64,000 nt of DNA from BOG-908 sp965198825 (GCA_965198825.1 CBDAQB010000002.1:372001-436000), one strand, 5' to 3'; positions 1-7,430 are shown, counted from the first letter of the stretch. Notes: generated from the sequence alone by a model not told the origin. Program-made: numbers and translations.

Positions 1-348
1 TGCCAAAAAGTCCTTGCGCCAGCGCGACATCATTCCCTGCACGCCCGCGAGCCCTACAACGCAGACGATCTTCACGTAGAACCACCCCTCGGACCAATTC
101 ACCAATCCAGGCGTCATGGCCAGTGTGATGCCGAACAGGAAAGTCGCCAGCATCGCCGGGGTCATGATGAATTTCTGGAGCTTAAACTCCATAACCTTGA
201 ACCGCTCGCTGCTTTCGGAGCCCGGCGCCGCCTCGCAGTGGTAGACGAACAACCGAGGCAGGTACAGCATCCCCGCCATCCAAGCGACCATTGCAATCAG
301 ATGGAGCGACTTCGTCCAGGGATACAGCCGCAGCAGCAGATGCGACAT
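1..348 (-). CDS. hemJ: HemJ-type protoporphyrinogen oxidase, 3' part beyond the window
   Basis: The reverse strand reads from an ATG at 348-346 into a protein beginning MSHLLLRLYPWTKSLHLIAM, followed by WMAGMLYLPRLFVYH and a second hydrophobic stretch (ATFLFGITLAMTPGLVNW). This is the pattern of HemJ (UPF0093/CopD-like), the integral membrane enzyme that oxidises protoporphyrinogen IX to protoporphyrin IX just before ferrochelatase. The C-terminus lies off the left edge. The ATG shares one base with the TGA of the upstream HAD gene, and hemH and hemE lie further upstream on the same strand, so it is the last visible gene of a haem operon. Family assignment comes from the conserved His and Arg motifs and the context. 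Confidence 0.85.
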   Translation of the reverse strand, partial: MSHLLLRLYPWTKSLHLIAMVAWMAGMLYLPRLFVYHCEAAPGSESSERFKVMEFKLQKFIMTPAMLATFLFGITLAMTPGLVNWSEGWFYVKIVCVVGLAGVQGMMSRWRKDFLA

Positions 349-1019
349 CACGCCGCCCTGTCCATCATGGCTGCGCGGACAATAGGGACCAGCTCCGGCA
401 ACGAGGCAATCGGCCGCGCGAACCCTGCCAGATCAGCGGGTAAACCCTCCGGCGCATAGGCAACGCACGCCATCCCTGCAGCGCTGGCGGCCATGATTCC
501 AGGCCGGCTATCCTCGACCACCAGGCAGGCTTCGGGCGGAACACCTTCCGCTGCGGCCGCCGCCAGGAAAAGCTCGGGTGATGGCTTTCCCTTGGCGACA
601 TCGCGCGCGCTGTGGATGCGTCCTGCGAGCCGTTCGGTCAGACCGGTACGGTCGAACTTCTCCGCCATTTCTTCGTGCGACGAATTCGAAGCCACACGCA
701 GTTTCAACCCCATCGCCACCACGGCATCGAGCGTCTCCTCGACGCCGGGCACGGCGGCGACACCGCTGCTCATTGCCGCCACCATCTTCTGCTGCACGTC
801 GGCGGGCCAGCTCTCCGGCAACACGCGTCCGAAGCGGGCCTCGAAGACCGGCTGTAAATCGCTCAGGCGAAAGCCGGTGTAGATCTTCGCCTCGTCCGGA
901 TGCATCGGGAAGCCGAGCGCCTTCGCCTCATCGGCAAGCACCTGGCGCGATGCAGGCTCGCTGTCGATCAGCACGCCGTCACAGTCGAAGATCACGAGAC
1001 GCAGAGGCTGGGGAGTCAC
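348..1019 (-). CDS. HAD-superfamily phosphatase (phosphoglycolate phosphatase-like)
   Basis: A 223-residue protein from a GTG start whose GTGA overlaps the hemH stop. All four HAD motifs are visible: DCDGVLIDSE at residues 12-21 (nucleophile Asp12, acid/base Asp14), SNSS at 111-114, Lys in AKGKPSPE near 143-145, and VVEDS ending near 171 with the two metal-binding acids. The alpha-helical cap between motifs I and II marks the beta-phosphoglucomutase/phosphoglycolate phosphatase branch. The substrate cannot be read from sequence. It is tightly packed between hemH and hemJ, so it is co-transcribed with haem genes; a role in haem synthesis is not implied. A longer reading starting at 1115 would run deep into hemH and is not needed. 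Confidence 0.8.
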   Translation of the reverse strand: MTPQPLRLVIFDCDGVLIDSEPASRQVLADEAKALGFPMHPDEAKIYTGFRLSDLQPVFEARFGRVLPESWPADVQQKMVAAMSSGVAAVPGVEETLDAVVAMGLKLRVASNSSHEEMAEKFDRTGLTERLAGRIHSARDVAKGKPSPELFLAAAAAEGVPPEACLVVEDSRPGIMAASAAGMACVAYAPEGLPADLAGFARPIASLPELVPIVRAAMMDRAA

Positions 1020-2092
1020 GCGGCGAGCGGCTCCAACGCCGGCTCTGCCAAGGGCAGGGCATGCGGACAATCGCCATGCACGGCAGGGCAGGCACGCCCG
1101 CCGGAGAAGCTGCACAGCCCAGGCCCACCCTTGCGCGCCCGGCGCACCATGCCTGCCAGCGCCGCGATGAAGCCCGGGTCGTCGTTCTGCGCCGGCGCCC
1201 GGAAATACCCTGGCACACCAAGCTTCACCGCCAGATCGCGATACTCCACATCCAGCTCAACCAGCGTCTCTGAATGCTCCGACACGAAGGCGATCGGCAC
1301 GACCAAGACCGCAACCTTGTCCTCGGCAGCCTTTTCGATCGCCACTTCCGTGCTCGGATCGAGCCATTTCTGCGGTGTGGCGCGCGACTGGTAGCAGACC
1401 TGCCAATCCAGCCCCGGCTCACCCAGTTCCTCGACCACCGCATCGACGGTGCTCTCGATCTGGAACTGGTAAGGATCCCCCTCGGCCACGATCCTCTCAG
1501 GCAAGCCATGCGCCGAAAACAGGATGCGGACAGGCGTCGCCGACTCCGCCCTGGCAGCATCCAAGGCGCGCCTGACACCAGCGGCAGTGGCTTTCACGAA
1601 AGCCTCGTCGCGGAACCAGCAGCACAGAGTCGTCACCCGCCTGGCTAACCCGAGCTTTGCCGCGTTGGCACGCCAGTCCACCAGCGAGCTGCCCGTCGTT
1701 GTGGTGGAGAAATGCGGATACAGCGGCAGCAGGAACAGCTCGTCCGCGCCCCAGGCCCGTATGTCGGCGATCGCGCGGTCGCTGAACGGATGCCAGTAGC
1801 GCATGGCGATGAAGCACCGCACTTCCGTTGCGTCGTCAGCCAGGGCCGCCTCGAGCGCACGGGCCTGGTTTTCCGTCAGTTCGAGAAGCGGCGACTTGCC
1901 GCCCAGGATGGCGTAGTTCTCGGTCGCCGGCTTCACACGCGCCCTTGCGATCACCTGCGCCAGCAGAGGCCGCACGAAGAACGGCACACGCAGGATGGCC
2001 GGATCACGGAACAGGTTCAGCAGGAATGGCTTGATCGCCTCCGGACGGTCGGGACCGCCCAGGTTGAACAGCACCACGGCAAGTTTTGTCAC
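1016..2092 (-). CDS. hemH: Ferrochelatase
   Basis: A 358-residue ferrochelatase, which inserts Fe2+ into protoporphyrin IX. It opens with LAVVLFNLGGPDRPEAIKPF, has LGGKSPL near 63-69, and carries the catalytic His in ILFSAHGLPERI at about 195, followed by YQSR and the conserved acidic helix AFVSEHSETL. Cys157-Cys158 and a C-terminal trio (Cys327, Cys335, Cys342) are placed like the ligands of the [2Fe-2S] cluster known in Caulobacter and animal ferrochelatases, so this is probably a cluster-containing enzyme (inference). It lies 49 bases after hemE and overlaps the HAD gene by 4 bases, giving the order hemE-hemH-HAD-hemJ. Confidence 0.96.
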   Translation of the reverse strand: MTKLAVVLFNLGGPDRPEAIKPFLLNLFRDPAILRVPFFVRPLLAQVIARARVKPATENYAILGGKSPLLELTENQARALEAALADDATEVRCFIAMRYWHPFSDRAIADIRAWGADELFLLPLYPHFSTTTTGSSLVDWRANAAKLGLARRVTTLCCWFRDEAFVKATAAGVRRALDAARAESATPVRILFSAHGLPERIVAEGDPYQFQIESTVDAVVEELGEPGLDWQVCYQSRATPQKWLDPSTEVAIEKAAEDKVAVLVVPIAFVSEHSETLVELDVEYRDLAVKLGVPGYFRAPAQNDDPGFIAALAGMVRRARKGGPGLCSFSGGRACPAVHGDCPHALPLAEPALEPLAA

Positions 2093-2141
2093 TGCCGTGT
2101 CTGCTCGAAGGAGCGGTCCGCATATTCCGTCGCCAGCAATG

Positions 2142-3170
2142 TCATCGCTTATCCCGGATCAGGCTCATCAACTCCGCCACGTGCTCGGGCGGGGTCTGCG
2201 GCAGGATGCCGTGACCGAGGTTGAAGATATGCGGCCTTCCCCGCATTGCACCCAGGATGCCATCTACTTGTCCGCGCAAGGCAGCCCCGCCGGCAATCAG
2301 GGCGATCGGGTCGAGGTTCCCCTGCACCGCCACCGACTCAGGCATCGAGGCGGCCGCATGCCCGAGATCGGTCCCCGTATCGATCCCCACCCCATCCACG
2401 CCGGTCCGCTCGGCGTAGAGCCTGGCGTACATGCCGGCCAGGCGCGGAAACCCCAGCACAGGCACGTCGGGAAAACGCCGGTTCAGCGCATCGACGATAT
2501 GCGCCGTCGGCCGCACCACATGGCGCATGAACTCCGAAGGCGGCAGCAGGCCTGCCCAGGTGTCGAACAGCATCACCGCTTCGGCGCCCGCCTCGATCTG
2601 GGCGATCAGATACGCGATCGTGGACTCGCACAGCAGGTCCATCAGCCGCCCGAACAGCTCCGGCTCCGCGTAGGCCATGCCGCGTGTCAGGGCAAAATCC
2701 CGGCTTCCCCCACCCTCGATCATGTAGCAGGCGACGGTGAAGGGGCTGCCGGTAAACCCGATGAGCGTGCAGGCCGGCGGCAAGGCCAAGCGCAGACGCC
2801 GGATGGTTTCCAGCACAGGCGCGGTCTTCTCAGGCACTGCCTGCGGCCGCAGGGCCGCCAGCGCAGACGCATCGCGTATGGGCGCCAGCACCGGACCCTC
2901 GCCATTCACGAAGCGCACGTCCTGCCCCATCGCCCACGGCAGGATCAGGATGTCGCTGAACAGGATCGCCGCATCCATGCCGAAGCGGCGGATTGGCTGA
3001 AGCGTCACCTCGGTCGCGAGATCGGGCGTCGTGCAGCGCAGAATGAAGTCGCCTGTCTCGCGTATCGCCCGGTATTCGGGAAGGTAACGCCCCGCCTGGC
3101 GCATCAGCCAGACAGGCGGCGGCCAGACGGCTTCGCCGGCAAGAGCGCGCAGGATCGGTTTGTCGGTCAT
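2142..3170 (-). CDS. hemE: Uroporphyrinogen decarboxylase
   Basis: A 342-residue HemE, which removes four acetate carboxyls from uroporphyrinogen III to give coproporphyrinogen III in the cytoplasm. The family signature PVWLMRQAGRYLPEY is at residues 19-33; the catalytic-loop segment FSDILILPWAMG and the later FDTWAG and GNLDP motifs are present, and length is normal. It is the first gene of the haem operon and faces ppsR across a 322-base gap. The chosen ATG has only a weak ribosome-binding site; a strong AGGAGG (reverse strand, near 3191-3196) sits about 20 bases upstream, so a start five codons earlier at an ATT cannot be excluded. Confidence 0.97.
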   Translation of the reverse strand: MTDKPILRALAGEAVWPPPVWLMRQAGRYLPEYRAIRETGDFILRCTTPDLATEVTLQPIRRFGMDAAILFSDILILPWAMGQDVRFVNGEGPVLAPIRDASALAALRPQAVPEKTAPVLETIRRLRLALPPACTLIGFTGSPFTVACYMIEGGGSRDFALTRGMAYAEPELFGRLMDLLCESTIAYLIAQIEAGAEAVMLFDTWAGLLPPSEFMRHVVRPTAHIVDALNRRFPDVPVLGFPRLAGMYARLYAERTGVDGVGIDTGTDLGHAAASMPESVAVQGNLDPIALIAGGAALRGQVDGILGAMRGRPHIFNLGHGILPQTPPEHVAELMSLIRDKR

Positions 3171-3190
3171 CGTCGGTCCGCCAATTTCGC

Positions 3191-3229
3191 CCTCCTTCTA
3201 GAAGCTTAAGAGTCTTAAGAAAATGGAGG
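3191..3229. promoter_or_regulatory. Nested palindromes with a central GANTC site
   Basis: CCTCC (3191-3195) and GGAGG (3225-3229) bracket TTCTAGAA (3196-3203) and the 15-base near-palindrome CTTAAGAGTCTTAAG (3205-3219). The centre is GAGTC, a GANTC site of the kind methylated by CcrM in alphaproteobacteria. The stretch is clearly AT-richer than its surroundings. It may be an unwinding element or a regulator site, but the two TTAA boxes are five bases apart, not the seven of a CtrA site. Confidence 0.4.
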
Positions 3230-3402
3230 GGTACTAGATGGCGCTGTGGATCATGGGGTACCCCCGTTCACGGGAGGCCTAGCCCCGGCTGTCCACATCA
3301 GCTCTGCCGGCTAAGACATTCAGCCTGCGAAATCTTGCGCCGCCGCCCACATATTCGCGCCGACAGCCCTGAAACCATCCCGCCGATTTAACGCCGTACC
3401 AG

Positions 3403-3469
3403 TTATCCCCGCTTATCGAACCGGTTCCCTGCCAAGCCCCTGTTCAGGCCGGTTATCCCCGTTATCCTC
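3403..3469 (+). promoter_or_regulatory. Cluster of DnaA-box-like octamers
   Basis: Four octamers in the same orientation: TTATCCCC at 3403, TTATCGAA at 3413, TTATCCCC at 3453 and TTATCCTC at 3462. They form two pairs with steps of 10 and 9 bases, about one helical turn, 50 bases apart. TTATCC is the core of the DnaA box; the last bases differ from the classical TTATCCACA. The grouping in such a short gap is unlikely to be random but DnaA binding is inferred. Confidence 0.45.
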
Positions 3470-3492
3470 GCAATCATGGACCGCAACTTTTC

Positions 3493-4347
3493 ATGACCGA
3501 CCGGATCAACCTGCACCTGGTCTCGGATGCGACAGGCGAGACGCTGAACTCCATCGCGCGCGCCACGGTGAGCCAGTTCGAGCAGGTGCGGATCATCTAT
3601 CACCGCTGGAGCCTCATCAGGACCCGCTTCCAGCTCCACCGCGTCCTAGAAGGCATCGAGGCCGAACCAGGTCCGGTCCTCTCCACCGTCGTGGACCGCG
3701 CGCTCCGCCACGATCTCGAAGGCACCTGCGAGCGGCTCGGTGTACCGGTCGTCAACGTCCTGGACCCTGTCCTCGCCGTCCTCGCCGACCAGTTGGGCGT
3801 CACCGCAGCCGCCCGCCCAGGCCGGCAATACGTGCTCGACGCCGACTACTTCCGCCGCATTGACGCCATCCATTTCGTCCTCGCCCACGACGACGGCCAG
3901 GCCCAGGCCGGCATCGCAGAAGCCGACGTCATCCTCGTCGGCGTGTCTCGCAGCAGCAAAACCCCCACCAGCTTCTATCTCGCTAACCGCGGCGTGAAAG
4001 CGGCCAACGTCCCCCTCGTCCCAGGCCTGCCCGACCCGCCAGGGCTCGAGGAAACCCATTGCCCCGTCATCGGCCTCACCCTCGATCCTGACGCGCTCAT
4101 CGAAATTCGCCGCCACCGCCTGAAGCTCATCGCACAGGGTCATGGTGCGGGGCACATGAAACAGGATTCGGGGGATTACGTGGACCTCGAAACCGTCAAG
4201 GCCGAGCTTCTCTGGGCACGCCGGCTTTGCACCCGGCGCGGCTGGCCTGTGGTGGATGTGACGCGGCGGTCCATCGAGGAGACTGCGGCTACCGTGCTGC
4301 AGCTTATGGAAGCCTGGGCTAATCGGCGGGCTGCGGCTCAGGCGTAA
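3493..4347 (+). CDS. ppsR: PPDK/PEP-synthase regulatory kinase-phosphorylase (DUF299)
   Basis: A 284-residue member of the DUF299 family: bifunctional enzymes that inactivate pyruvate phosphate dikinase or PEP synthase by ADP-dependent threonine phosphorylation and reactivate it by Pi-dependent phosphorolysis. The N-terminus INLHLVSDATGETL and the P-loop-like GVSRSSKTPTS at 150-160 are the family hallmarks; YVDLE and the C-terminal helix WPVVDVTRRSIEETAA also match. Whether the partner is PPDK or PEP synthase cannot be told from the sequence. A six-codon reading frame (MDRNFS) at 3476 ends on the TGA that overlaps this ATG and could couple translation. A full copy of the window's main repeat follows the stop directly. 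Confidence 0.92.
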   Translation: MTDRINLHLVSDATGETLNSIARATVSQFEQVRIIYHRWSLIRTRFQLHRVLEGIEAEPGPVLSTVVDRALRHDLEGTCERLGVPVVNVLDPVLAVLADQLGVTAAARPGRQYVLDADYFRRIDAIHFVLAHDDGQAQAGIAEADVILVGVSRSSKTPTSFYLANRGVKAANVPLVPGLPDPPGLEETHCPVIGLTLDPDALIEIRRHRLKLIAQGHGAGHMKQDSGDYVDLETVKAELLWARRLCTRRGWPVVDVTRRSIEETAATVLQLMEAWANRRAAAQA

Positions 4348-4484
4348 GGAAGGAAGCAGTTCTTTTTTAAAAAAAAGAACCAAAAAACTTTTGCGGCTTG
4401 GGGACCGAGATCGTGCAAACACCCGGCCTAAAGGTCCAAAAGTTTTTTGCTTCTTTTTTTCAAAAAAGAAGCGCTTGCTTGCCG
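4348..4484. repeat. Three-hairpin palindromic repeat, copy 1 (full)
   Basis: Immediately after the ppsR stop: GGAAGGAAGCAG, an AT hairpin (TTCTTTTTTAAAAAAAAGAA), CCAAAAAACTTTTGC, a GC-rich centre, then CCAAAAGTTTTTTGC and a second AT hairpin (TTCTTTTTTTCAAAAAAGAA). The outer arms are inverted copies of one another. It separates the convergent ppsR and FemAB-like genes; the stop codon of the latter (4428-4430) lies in the centre of the repeat. Confidence 0.9.
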
Positions 4485-5489
4485 CACCACAGCAGCCAAA
4501 CCCCTTGTCCTGAATGGATGAGCCAGCAACAAGCCAACACGCTGCCTACGCTCACCCGTCCAATCTTGCTTGTAAGGATCATCACCTCTTCCAAAGTCGA
4601 GGTCTACGACCTGCTCCTTCTCCAACAAATGCCGGATCATAAGTCCTGTCAGCACCGTGCCAGGCGCCACCGCTTTGCGTGCCTCGTCATGCGCCAGCTT
4701 CTGCACCCCAGCCCATCCCTGCGACACCATCCAGAACTGCACTGCAATGGGCTCGCCCACCTGGCGCAGGATACCGAGCCGAAGCGTGCCGTCGGCCGCA
4801 CAGGCTCGCATCAGGGTGGGATTGAAGGTCTCGAAAGGCTCAGGTTCCTTCCAGCTCCTGGCGTAGACTTCTTCGTAGATGCGCAGGGCTTCTTGTAGTC
4901 CAGCACTGCAGTCGATGATTTCGAACGATCCGCCTTCGCCCTCCATCAGCCGCCGCGTCCGCCTGCGGATGGTCTCGCGCAATTTGCCCGGGCGTCCGGC
5001 GAGATAATCCTGCCAGCTCAGGCCTCGGACATCGCCATGCCAGTTGCCGAAATGCGCAAACGGCAGCGCCTTCAGACCCGCGCGTTCGGCGCCTGCGATA
5101 AAAGGCGCCATCCAGGCTGCGTCGGCATCCATTGCATCGAGCCGTGTCACCGCGTGGCGCCTGCAGAAAGCGCCGAAGGCACGGCCGAGCTGTTGCAGCA
5201 GTTCAGGATCCGCAGTGGGCGCAAGCAAGGGATGCCACAGGCACGTATAGGGCGTCGTCAGGCTGCCAAACCCACCCGCCGTCTCCAGCATCGGAACGAT
5301 GGCCAGCGTGTCACCCTGACGCTCCAGAACGACGAAGACCGCCCTGCCGCCATCGGGAATGGCTGCGCCACAGACTGTCTCGTACCAGGACCGGGTCGAG
5401 AAAACATCAGGCCCGAACAAAGACGAAGCAAGGTGGGGTAAAGCCCCCAGATCGTAGACCGCACGTGCGGTGATTTCCGTCTCGCTCAC
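4428..5489 (-). CDS. FemAB/CelD-like GNAT acyltransferase
   Basis: A 353-residue protein from a GTG start whose GTGA overlaps the stop of the upstream YdcF-like gene. The middle part (about 150-310) carries the features of the Acetyltransf_6 (BcsL/CelD, FemAB-related) fold: KLRETIRRRTRRL, then EEVYARSWKEPEPF, a segment GEPIAVQFWMVSQGWAGVQKLAHDE and the final LDFGRGDDPYKQDW. Members act in cell-envelope or exopolysaccharide modification; the acyl donor and acceptor are unknown. The last 13 codons (SFLKKRSKKLLDL) are read from the palindromic repeat, so the original C-terminus was probably shorter. A second gene of the same family lies just beyond the YdcF-like gene, in the opposite direction. 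Confidence 0.75.
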   Translation of the reverse strand: MSETEITARAVYDLGALPHLASSLFGPDVFSTRSWYETVCGAAIPDGGRAVFVVLERQGDTLAIVPMLETAGGFGSLTTPYTCLWHPLLAPTADPELLQQLGRAFGAFCRRHAVTRLDAMDADAAWMAPFIAGAERAGLKALPFAHFGNWHGDVRGLSWQDYLAGRPGKLRETIRRRTRRLMEGEGGSFEIIDCSAGLQEALRIYEEVYARSWKEPEPFETFNPTLMRACAADGTLRLGILRQVGEPIAVQFWMVSQGWAGVQKLAHDEARKAVAPGTVLTGLMIRHLLEKEQVVDLDFGRGDDPYKQDWTGERRQRVGLLLAHPFRTRGLAAVVRQASASFLKKRSKKLLDL

Positions 5490-6250
5490 ACCGAAGGTCG
5501 CGCCGAAAACCGGTCACGCAACGCGTAGATCGCGCAGCCGATCCACTCATGCAGGGCAAAGTAGCTCGTCTCGAGCGCCTGTGCCGATGGCAGGAAAGTC
5601 CCGATCTTCATGCGCGGCGGCCCATCGATGAGAGTCGGAGCGGCTGTCATCTTCAACCCGAAATGCCTGAACGCGATGAAAGCACGCCGAAGATGCCAAG
5701 GGTGCGAAACGACATAGACCGAGTCGATCTTGTTTTCCCTCAGGATCTTGGCGCTGAACTCGGCATTCTGCCACGTATCGCGTGACTCGCTCTCCAGCCA
5801 TTTGGCAGGCACGTTGAAGTCGTCCCGCATGCTCGTCGCCATCAGATCTGCCAGTGCCGGTATCTCCACCGGTTCGTGGCCGCCTGTCAGAAGTATCGGC
5901 AACCCTGTCTTTCGCGCCAGCGCCGCACCCGCCCGCTCGCGCACGAGCGTCAGGTAGCCCACGTCATAGTCTCGCTCTCCCGTGTCCCACCGCTCCTCCG
6001 CATCAGCGCTGAGCACAACGATCGCGCCAGGCTTGTCATCGGCCGGCGGCGTCAAAGGCAGCCCGACCTCCAGCGAAAGCAGCAACCCATGCGACACCAC
6101 GGGGATCGATAAAGCCACCAGCAAAGCAAGGCTCGCCCCCAGAACGATCCGGCCTGCGCGATGCCGGTGATACCAGGCGCCCACGCAGGCGGTCAGCATG
6201 AGGTTTGCCGGCGGCACCAGCAGGAAGGTAGGCAGGGCAGACAGCGACAT
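5486..6250 (-). CDS. YdcF/SanA-family DUF218 membrane protein
   Basis: A 254-residue protein starting MSLSALPTFLLVPPANLML, with two N-terminal membrane segments (about 5-20 and 28-53) followed by a DUF218 domain: GAIVVLSADAEERWDTGERDYDVGYLTL, LLTGGHEPVEI, ESRDTWQNAEFSA and VVSHPWHLRRAF. This is the ElyC/SanA/YdcF fold, linked in E. coli to envelope integrity and the undecaprenyl-phosphate pool; the exact reaction is not established. It overlaps the FemAB-like gene downstream by 4 bases, so the two are translationally coupled, which supports a shared envelope function. A longer reading from 6451 adds low-complexity residues antisense to the next gene and is rejected. Confidence 0.78.
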   Translation of the reverse strand: MSLSALPTFLLVPPANLMLTACVGAWYHRHRAGRIVLGASLALLVALSIPVVSHGLLLSLEVGLPLTPPADDKPGAIVVLSADAEERWDTGERDYDVGYLTLVRERAGAALARKTGLPILLTGGHEPVEIPALADLMATSMRDDFNVPAKWLESESRDTWQNAEFSAKILRENKIDSVYVVSHPWHLRRAFIAFRHFGLKMTAAPTLIDGPPRMKIGTFLPSAQALETSYFALHEWIGCAIYALRDRFSARPSV

Positions 6251-6293
6251 GGCCGGGGTCTGCCCGATCCCTGCCTGCCTGGAAAGGAAAAGC

Positions 6294-7364
6294 GTGGCGG
6301 ACCCCGTCGTCACCCCCGTCATCACCCCTGTCATCACCATCGAGCCCGTTCGCGACTTCGACAGCCTGGGCGAACGCTGGCGGCAGCTCGAGCGCGACAG
6401 CGACGCCCGCTTCTTCAAAAGCTGGACCTTCCTCGGCTGCCAGGCCGCCACCCGCTTCGCCGGCGCCTCCCTCCTGGCCGTGACCCTCGATGGCCAGGAC
6501 GCAGCCCTTGCCCTGCTAGGCCGCCAAGGCCGGAAAACCTACCTGAACGAGACCGGCATGCCAGCAGCGGACGCTATCTTCATCGAACACAATGGCCTTC
6601 TCGTCAGAAACGGTTGCGCCCACGTCACCGTCCCCGCCCTGCGCCACCTGCTCCGCTATTTTCCGCAAGCCACCCTCTCAGGTATCGACGACGCGACCCT
6701 CGCCGCCGCGAAATCCGCAGGCGCCGTCCACCTCGCCATCACCCGCCGCGCCCCCACGATCGACCTGGCCGCCCTGAACCAACCCTTGCTCGAAACCCTC
6801 AGCAGCAACGCCCGCGCCCAAATACGCCGCGCGCTCCGCCACTATCCCACCCCGCCAACCCTCCAACGCGCCGCCACGATCCCCGAAGCCCACTCCTGGT
6901 TCGACTCCCTCGTCACCCTCCACCAGGCCACCTGGACCAGCCGAGGCAAACCAGGCGCCTTCGCCGATCCCGTCATACGCGCCTTCCACCACGACCTCAT
7001 CGCCAGAGGAACGCCCACACACCAAACCGACATGCTCCGCATCGCCGCGGGCGAAACAACAATCGGCTATCTCTACAGCTTCGTCAGCGGCACCCGAGCC
7101 ATGAGCTATCAAAGCGGCTTCGCCTACACCGCCGACCCTAAAGCCAAACCAGGCCTGGTCTGCCACACCCTCACCGCCGACCATTACCGCGTGCTCGGTT
7201 TGGCTTGCTACGATTTTCTGGGCGGCGCTGACCGCTACAAGCTCACACTCGCCAACGGCGGCGAAGATCTGCACTGGATCAGGCTATTTCGTCGATCATC
7301 GATTTTGGGGGTTGGTATCACAATAAAGGAAAGCACTTCTTTTTTGAGGAAAAGAAGCAAATAA
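6294..7364 (+). CDS. Second FemAB/CelD-like GNAT acyltransferase
   Basis: About 356 residues from a GTG at 6294 preceded by GGAAAGGAAAAG, a good ribosome-binding site; ATGs at 6198 and 6249 run into the divergent YdcF-like gene and lack one. The central FemAB/CelD features are SSNARAQIRRALRHYP, HQATWTSRGKPGAF, an RAMSYQSGFAYT core and a closing YDFLGGADRYKLTLANG. It is probably a paralogue of the gene at 4428-5489, on the opposite strand. Its last residues (SFLRKRSK) and stop come from a degenerate copy of the palindromic repeat. The divergent promoter space is under 50 bases, so the two operons may be co-regulated. Confidence 0.75.
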   Translation: MADPVVTPVITPVITIEPVRDFDSLGERWRQLERDSDARFFKSWTFLGCQAATRFAGASLLAVTLDGQDAALALLGRQGRKTYLNETGMPAADAIFIEHNGLLVRNGCAHVTVPALRHLLRYFPQATLSGIDDATLAAAKSAGAVHLAITRRAPTIDLAALNQPLLETLSSNARAQIRRALRHYPTPPTLQRAATIPEAHSWFDSLVTLHQATWTSRGKPGAFADPVIRAFHHDLIARGTPTHQTDMLRIAAGETTIGYLYSFVSGTRAMSYQSGFAYTADPKAKPGLVCHTLTADHYRVLGLACYDFLGGADRYKLTLANGGEDLHWIRLFRRSSILGVGITIKESTSFLRKRSK

Positions 7365-7430
7365 CTTTTACGAGTCTAGGCTCGGCGTCGCCGCAAATGC
7401 GGTGCGAACATCCGAAAGTTTTTTGCTTCC
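7326..7430. repeat. Three-hairpin palindromic repeat, copy 2 (degenerate)
   Basis: AAGGAAAGCACTTC followed by an imperfect AT hairpin, CAAATAACTTTTACGAG, a centre with GCCGCAAATGCGG, then CGAAAGTTTTTTGCTTCCTTA. The right AT hairpin is missing. It lies between two convergent genes and provides the end of the left one; the right one stops exactly at its border. Confidence 0.75.

Larger units (their letters stand above)
3171..3492. other. hemE-ppsR intergenic region, candidate chromosomal origin
   Basis: In Caulobacter crescentus and Rickettsia the replication origin is next to hemE and the gene now called ppsR (formerly RP001/DUF299). The same divergent pair flanks this 322-base gap. The hemE-proximal side has a short AT-rich palindromic stretch; the ppsR-proximal side has clustered TTATCC octamers; two weaker boxes (TGTGGATCA at 3245-3253 and CTGTCCACA at 3289-3297) lie between, each differing from TTATCCACA or its complement at two positions. 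No tRNA or further gene is visible. The region must also hold the hemE and ppsR promoters. Origin function is inference and could not be tested by GC skew here. Confidence 0.5.

Noticed and set aside
1995..3209. A 404-codon frame antisense to hemE
   Set aside because: His/Arg/Pro-rich translation with no family pattern; hemE on the other strand is unambiguous.
3206..3218. CtrA-binding site (TTAA-N7-TTAA) in the putative origin
   Set aside because: The two TTAA boxes are separated by five bases, not seven, so it does not fit the consensus.
5486..6250. Divergent CATG starts at 6248 and 55576 as a shared bidirectional start motif
   Set aside because: In both cases a better start further downstream exists for one gene, so the overlap is probably coincidence.
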